Below are positions 7,015-10,298 of a DNA stretch of 10,298 nucleotides, in pieces. This DNA is from Methanoregulaceae archaeon (lineage in GTDB: Archaea; Halobacteriota; Methanomicrobia; Methanomicrobiales; Methanospirillaceae): positions 1 to 10,298 of the forward strand of contig JAJRBP010000193.1 of assembly GCA_028679405.1 (NCBI GenBank), written 5' to 3'. The translations under genes were made by a program, and so were the position numbers. Positions within the stretch are counted from its first letter, which is position 1. Each line of letters opens with the position of its first letter. A model generated the notes under the pieces. That model was not told where the DNA came from. It saw nothing but the letters and a program-made list of their open reading frames with translations, and ran no database searches.

Positions 7015-8315
7015 GCCGCCACCTGCTCGTATACATATGCAGTATCGACCACCCTCTCGTCCTCGAAATGCCGGCCGGTAATCTGGAGTCCCACCGGCAT
7101 ACCGCGGACCGTCCCGCAGGGAACAGAGATGGCAGGAACCCCGGCGAGGTTTGCAGGGACCGTGAGGATGTCTGAGAGATACATCGAGAGCGGGTCGCTC
7201 TTCTCCGAAAACCTGAACGCGATCGTCGGCATCGTGGGGCCCGCAAGAACATCGACATCGGCAAAAAGACGGGCAAAATCAGCCCGGACGTTTGCACGAG
7301 CGGCCTGGGCTTTGGCATAGTACCGGCCATAATACCCCGATGACAGCGCAAAAGTGCCAAGCAGGATCCTCCGCCGTACCTCGGGTCCGAACCCGTCCTT
7401 CCTCCGTTCCTGGAATGCATCGTGCCAGCTACTGCGCACATCGCAGGGTGGTCCGTAGCGGACGCCATCAAAGCGGGCAAGGTTTGAGCTTGCCTCGCTC
7501 ATGCAGGTGACATAGTACGCGGCGAGGGCGTAGGCCATGCTCGGCATCGTGCACGTGATGATCTCAGCACCGCATTCTTCAAGTCGTTCGATCGCCTTCC
7601 AGACGAGTGCAGCCACCGCGGGGTCAACGCCGGACCCGAAGAACTCCTCCGGAACACCTACCCTGAGTCCGCGGATCTCCTGTTGCGGTGTATGCAGGTA
7701 AGCCCTGTCAGCCGCAGTCGAATCCCTGGCGTCGTATCCGCTGATCGCCTCCATGAGAAGGGATACGTCTGCTACCGTCCGGCCCATCGGTCCGATCTGC
7801 TCGAGGGAATTGGCATAAGCCACGAGGCCATACCGCGAGACCCGTCCATACGTTGGTTTCAGGCCGACAATCCCGCAGAAAGCAGCCGGGCAACGGATGG
7901 AACCCCCGGTATCGGTCCCGAGCGCCATCCTTACCATGCCAGAAGCGATCGCGGCTGCGCTCCCCCCGGACGAGCCGCCCGGGACTCTTCCCTCGTCATG
8001 CGGGTTCCTGGTCGGACCGTATGCGCTGTTCTCGGTGGTGGTGCCCATCCCGAACTCGTCCATGTTCGTCTTCCCTACGACTGCGGCTCCTTCGGCGATG
8101 AGCCGATCGACCACGAAGGCATCATAGGGAGGTATGTACCCTTCCAGGATACGCGATCCGCATGTAGTGGGTATTCCTCTCGTAGAGATGTTGTCCTTGA
8201 CTGCAACAGGTATGCCCGAGAGTCTTCCCTCCCCCGTGGGAGCCTCGTCCCGTTTCCACAGAAAAGCACCGAAACGGTCTTCCTCGTCGAACCTGATTCT
8301 ACGGGCTGGCATCAC
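7011..8315 (-). CDS. gatA: Asp-tRNA(Asn)/Glu-tRNA(Gln) amidotransferase subunit A (glutaminase)
   Basis: Amidase-signature enzyme that hydrolyses glutamine and passes ammonia through the complex to GatB. The catalytic Ser-cisSer-Lys triad is visible: Lys40 (VAVKDNIS), Ser115 (PGGSSGGSAAA) and Ser139 (GTDTGGSIRCP). The spacings of 75 and 24 residues are the same as in the well-studied GatA and FAAH enzymes. KTNMDEFGMG and GLKPTYGRVSRYGLVAYANS are typical GatA. At 434 residues it is shorter at the N-terminus than most bacterial GatA proteins, starting close to the catalytic lysine; I believe this is usual for archaeal forms. Two adjacent starts exist. The GTG at 8315 overlaps the gatC stop as GTGA, and the ATG at 8312 (TGATG) has GAGGGTG 5 bases upstream and may be the better one. 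The second residue choice changes the protein by one residue only. Confidence 0.96.
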   Translation of the reverse strand: MMPARRIRFDEEDRFGAFLWKRDEAPTGEGRLSGIPVAVKDNISTRGIPTTCGSRILEGYIPPYDAFVVDRLIAEGAAVVGKTNMDEFGMGTTTENSAYGPTRNPHDEGRVPGGSSGGSAAAIASGMVRMALGTDTGGSIRCPAAFCGIVGLKPTYGRVSRYGLVAYANSLEQIGPMGRTVADVSLLMEAISGYDARDSTAADRAYLHTPQQEIRGLRVGVPEEFFGSGVDPAVAALVWKAIERLEECGAEIITCTMPSMAYALAAYYVTCMSEASSNLARFDGVRYGPPCDVRSSWHDAFQERRKDGFGPEVRRRILLGTFALSSGYYGRYYAKAQAARANVRADFARLFADVDVLAGPTMPTIAFRFSEKSDPLSMYLSDILTVPANLAGVPAISVPCGTVRGMPVGLQITGRHFEDERVVDTAYVYEQVAA

Positions 8316-8581
8316 ATCACCCTCGGTGCCCGGAAGAACCCGTCCTCGGTCTCCCTGGCGTTCGAGAGAACCTCCCCCTGTGCAAGCGACGGAGTGACCT
8401 TGTCCTCCCGGAAGATATTGGCAGTCCCTTCATTCTCGGGCCCGGTCCTGCATACCTGGTCCAGGATCTCGAAGTACTCGAGAATCGGATTGATCTGGGT
8501 CGTGAACTTCTCAAGTTCTTCCTTTGAGATCCCAATGTCCGCGAGTACCGCGATGTGCTCTACGTCCTTTTCACCAATCAT
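8312..8581 (-). CDS. gatC: Asp-tRNA(Asn)/Glu-tRNA(Gln) amidotransferase subunit C
   Basis: Small non-catalytic subunit that wraps around the GatA-GatB interface and stabilises the complex. The 89 residues have the family layout: an N-terminal helical hairpin (about 4-45, with IAVLADIGISKEELEKF), a loop, then REDKVTPSLAQGEVLSNA (58-75), and the C-terminal strand DGFFRAPRVM (80-89), which matches the common GFF.VPRV ending. The ATG overlaps the stop of the upstream asparagine-synthetase-like gene as ATGA, and its own stop overlaps gatA. There is no strong Shine-Dalgarno of its own, so translation is probably coupled to the upstream gene. Confidence 0.93.
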   Translation of the reverse strand: MIGEKDVEHIAVLADIGISKEELEKFTTQINPILEYFEILDQVCRTGPENEGTANIFREDKVTPSLAQGEVLSNARETEDGFFRAPRVM

Positions 8582-9579
8582 CGTTCCGCCAGCTGATCTA
8601 TGTACGGTTGCACCGACCTTTTATAACCGTTGTGACGAGCGATCGCACGCATCGCCTTCCAGATACCGGTTCCATACTGCATCGCCTTCTTCTCCTTCCA
8701 GGCGATTTCAGCAGGGATATACCGTTCTGCAACGAGCCTGAGGGGTCGCTTTCTCACCCCGCCGGTGACCTTCTCGAATGCAGGGATCTCACTGGCAGCG
8801 CGCACGACACGGGTATCCAGGTACGGGAGGGAAAAGTACGCGCCGTGGAAGGCTGCTACGGACTGATCCCTTTCGATCTGCTTCGAGAGACACGTAAGGC
8901 CTGCCTCCAGATCGCCCGGAAGGTCGCTGCTTGCGAGATACCGGGCGTATCCCCCGAAGAGTTCGTCTGCTCCCTGTCCCGAGAGTATACGCCGGTAGCC
9001 GAGTTCTTTTGCCCTTGAGCTTATCCAGAACTGTCCGACCGCGATCGATGCATGCAAGGCGTTCGGTTCCTGGAGTACCTTTACTACCTCGCGGAGTGCC
9101 GTTTCGACCATGCCTTCAGTAATGACCACGTAATCGCATGCGATACCCATCAGGTCGGCGGCATACCGTGCCTGGGCGAGATCGTGCGAGCCTTCAAATC
9201 CCACGGAAATACAGGGGAGATCCGCTATCCTCGCGATGAGAGCCGAGTCGATCCCGCCTGAAAGGGCGCAGACGCCTTCGCTGCAGCGCAGCTCTACCGA
9301 CCGAACGATCGCTTCGTCAAGCCCGGCTGGATCAGGTGAAGGTACTATCGGTGCTTCCGTCCCATCGCTGCACCGGACAGTACCCGGCGGACACGGTCCA
9401 GGCATGACCCCGTAACAGTCACGCGCGATGCACCCGTCCCATTCGACAAGGAATTCCCCGCCGAAATTCCTGACAATATGAGGCTCTCTTTTGACAATTG
9501 CAAAGACCTCCTCCGGGGAGAGTCGTCTTCCCCCGATCTCGATCCAGCCCGACAACGAGAATTCCATCTCCCGGTACAT
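8578..9579 (-). CDS. Asparagine-synthetase-like protein with truncated glutaminase domain
   Basis: ATP-pyrophosphatase-fold amidotransferase of the asparagine synthetase B group. It is predicted to adenylate a carboxylate, normally aspartate, and amidate it. From the ATG at 9579 the protein has 333 residues. The PP-loop LSGGIDSA lies at 106-113, SGQGADELFGGY at 200-211, YLDTRVV at 253-259, and the basic segment KRPLR...WKEKKAMQYGTGI at 277-306. The N-terminal glutaminase domain is only about 70-80 residues (remnant FGGEFLVEWDG...RDCYGV), and Cys2, the nucleophile of class II glutaminases, is absent. I chose 9579 because AAGGAAGTG precedes it and a TATA-like element lies about 60 bases upstream. 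The frame stays open to a start at 9699, but that extension is not family-like and would cover the promoter. It is the first gene of the run, overlapping gatC by 4 bases. It probably uses free ammonia or a partner glutaminase; the substrate is uncertain. Confidence 0.85.
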   Translation of the reverse strand: MYREMEFSLSGWIEIGGRRLSPEEVFAIVKREPHIVRNFGGEFLVEWDGCIARDCYGVMPGPCPPGTVRCSDGTEAPIVPSPDPAGLDEAIVRSVELRCSEGVCALSGGIDSALIARIADLPCISVGFEGSHDLAQARYAADLMGIACDYVVITEGMVETALREVVKVLQEPNALHASIAVGQFWISSRAKELGYRRILSGQGADELFGGYARYLASSDLPGDLEAGLTCLSKQIERDQSVAAFHGAYFSLPYLDTRVVRAASEIPAFEKVTGGVRKRPLRLVAERYIPAEIAWKEKKAMQYGTGIWKAMRAIARHNGYKRSVQPYIDQLAER

Positions 9580-9717
9580 GGCACTTCCTTCGAGATGATA
9601 CCTCCCCGGGAGTGAGATCGACACCTGGATGACATGCTTATTAAACCGTCGGAGGTAAAGTAATCGATAGGAAACCGGCCGATATCCTGAATCAGGCATC
9701 AGGGATGGGACACAATT
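9580..9717. promoter_or_regulatory. Divergent intergenic promoter region
   Basis: A 138-base region between two outward-facing genes. It contains the near-symmetrical TATA-like element at 9637-9645. Just before the sensor gene it has a short dyad with a repeated ATCAGG (CCTGAATCAGGCATCAGG, about 9686-9703). No small gene or RNA is evident. The minus-strand frame of the asparagine-synthetase-like gene stays open through most of it, which I take as chance in GC-rich DNA. Confidence 0.45.
9637..9645 (-). promoter_or_regulatory. Candidate TATA box for the asparagine-synthetase-like/gatCAB operon
   Basis: The minus-strand TTTAATAAG sits in an otherwise GC-rich stretch. It would place transcription start near 9612-9618 and give a leader of about 35 bases before the ATG at 9579. 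The sequence is nearly symmetrical (CTTATTAAA on the plus strand) and could also serve the plus-strand sensor gene with a leader of about 50 bases. Called by eye from the archaeal consensus and spacing. Confidence 0.45.
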
Positions 9718-10298
9718 ATGTTCCCCGATTTGAAAGGACCAGTCACAGGCAGTCCTGAAAGGTGGATTGTCATCGCCGTCGTCGTCGTACTGGTTGCCGG
9801 GATGCTTCTCTCCTCGATCGCGGTTCAGGTCCGGGACAGGAGCATGCGGGAAGATCTTCTCATCACCACGCGTCTTTCAGCCGCAGGTGTGCCTTTAGGG
9901 AATATTGAAAACCTGACCGCAACTGAGAATGACCTCCGGTCTCCTGAATACGGTGCATTGAAGACACTCATGGTCGACCTCCATTCATCGGACCCGCATA
10001 CGCGGTTTGTCTACCTGATGGGCAGGAACCCGGAGGGCGAAGTCTTCTTTTTTATCGATTCTGAGCTTCCGGATTCCAAGGATTATTCCCCCCCGGGCCA
10101 GGTATACAGCGAGGCGACGGAGTCCACCCATCTGGTTTTCACATCGGGGTTGGAATCGACCATCGGACCGGTAACCGATCGCTGGGGCACATGGGTAAGC
10201 GGGCTGGTCCCACTCAGGGATTCGGGGACGGGGGAGATCATCGCTGTGCTCGGTATGGACGTGGATGCAGGGGACTGGAACAGCCAGCTGGCGGCGGC
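9718..10298 (+). CDS. Membrane-anchored sensor protein, N-terminal part (runs off the right edge)
   Basis: The 193 residues present start MFPDLKGPVTGSPERW. One strongly hydrophobic segment follows (about residues 17-35, IVIAVVVVLVAGMLLSSIAV). After it comes a predicted extracytoplasmic domain with FVYLMGRNPEGEVFFFID, a YSPPGQVYSEAT segment, and DRWGTWVSGLVPLRD...IIAVLGMDVDA near the end. This layout, with a WGxWVSGLVPL strand and a terminal VLGMDVDA strand, resembles the Cache-like ligand-binding domains found at the N-terminus of many methanogen sensor histidine kinases. If so, a second membrane segment and PAS, HAMP or kinase modules would lie to the right, but none is visible here, so the output domain is unknown. 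The frame is open throughout. The ATG has a purine-rich AGGGATGGG upstream. It is divergent from the gatCAB run and separated from it by 138 bases. The ligand cannot be guessed. Confidence 0.75.
   Translation, partial: MFPDLKGPVTGSPERWIVIAVVVVLVAGMLLSSIAVQVRDRSMREDLLITTRLSAAGVPLGNIENLTATENDLRSPEYGALKTLMVDLHSSDPHTRFVYLMGRNPEGEVFFFIDSELPDSKDYSPPGQVYSEATESTHLVFTSGLESTIGPVTDRWGTWVSGLVPLRDSGTGEIIAVLGMDVDAGDWNSQLAA

Noticed and set aside
7683..8741. 352-residue plus-strand ORF opposite gatA, gatC and the asparagine-synthetase-like gene
   Set aside because: Spans three certain genes on the other strand; a shadow of their codon usage.
9580..9699. N-terminal extension of the asparagine-synthetase-like protein to 373 residues
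   Set aside because: The extra 40 residues do not resemble a glutaminase domain, contain no Met-Cys start and cover the TATA-like element. The ATG at 9579 has a better ribosome-binding site.
1..10298. CRISPR arrays, insertion sequences, defence islands or a new multi-gene system
   Set aside because: No spaced direct repeats, transposase motifs or terminal inverted repeats were seen. All long frames belong to housekeeping or metabolic families, apart from the partial sensor gene.

Overview
The window reads as the chromosome of a hydrogenotrophic, formate-using methanogenic archaeon, most likely Methanomicrobiales. The basis is an archaeal ether-lipid enzyme (group I geranylgeranylglyceryl phosphate synthase), a methanogen-type formate dehydrogenase alpha subunit with cysteine at the active site, GatCAB in archaeal form, a TopA with an archaeal-style tail, and AT-rich TATA-like elements upstream of gene starts in otherwise GC-rich DNA. 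The order-level assignment is an inference from protein character, not from a database search.

Layout. Positions 1-839 (minus strand) hold the N-terminal 279 residues of fdhA, which runs off the left edge. Positions 840-1206 are a gene-free, AT-rich gap that carries the fdhA promoter and leader, and the end of the next transcription unit with a strong hairpin. Positions 1207-9579 are one compact minus-strand run of seven genes. In transcription order these are an asparagine-synthetase-like gene, gatC, gatA, gatB, topA, the GGGP synthase gene and trmJ. The first four genes overlap by 4 bases at each junction (ATGA or GTGA), and the last three are separated by 6-14 bases or so, so an operon is likely. 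Positions 9580-9717 form a divergent promoter region. From 9718 a plus-strand gene for a membrane-anchored sensor protein begins and runs off the right edge.

How the genes fit together. GatCAB amidates mischarged Asp-tRNA(Asn) (or Glu-tRNA(Gln)). In archaea GatDE normally covers Gln, so GatCAB probably makes Asn-tRNA here. TrmJ methylates the tRNA anticodon loop. TopA relaxes DNA, and GGGP synthase makes the first committed archaeal membrane-lipid bond. The run is therefore mostly housekeeping. The two least ordinary items are the first gene, an asparagine-synthetase-like protein with only a remnant of the glutaminase domain and no N-terminal cysteine nucleophile, and the TopA tail with a degenerate second zinc finger and four tandem helix-hairpin-helix-like repeats. 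I found no CRISPR array, IS element, tRNA, rRNA or clear mobile DNA, and no obviously novel multi-gene defence-type system.
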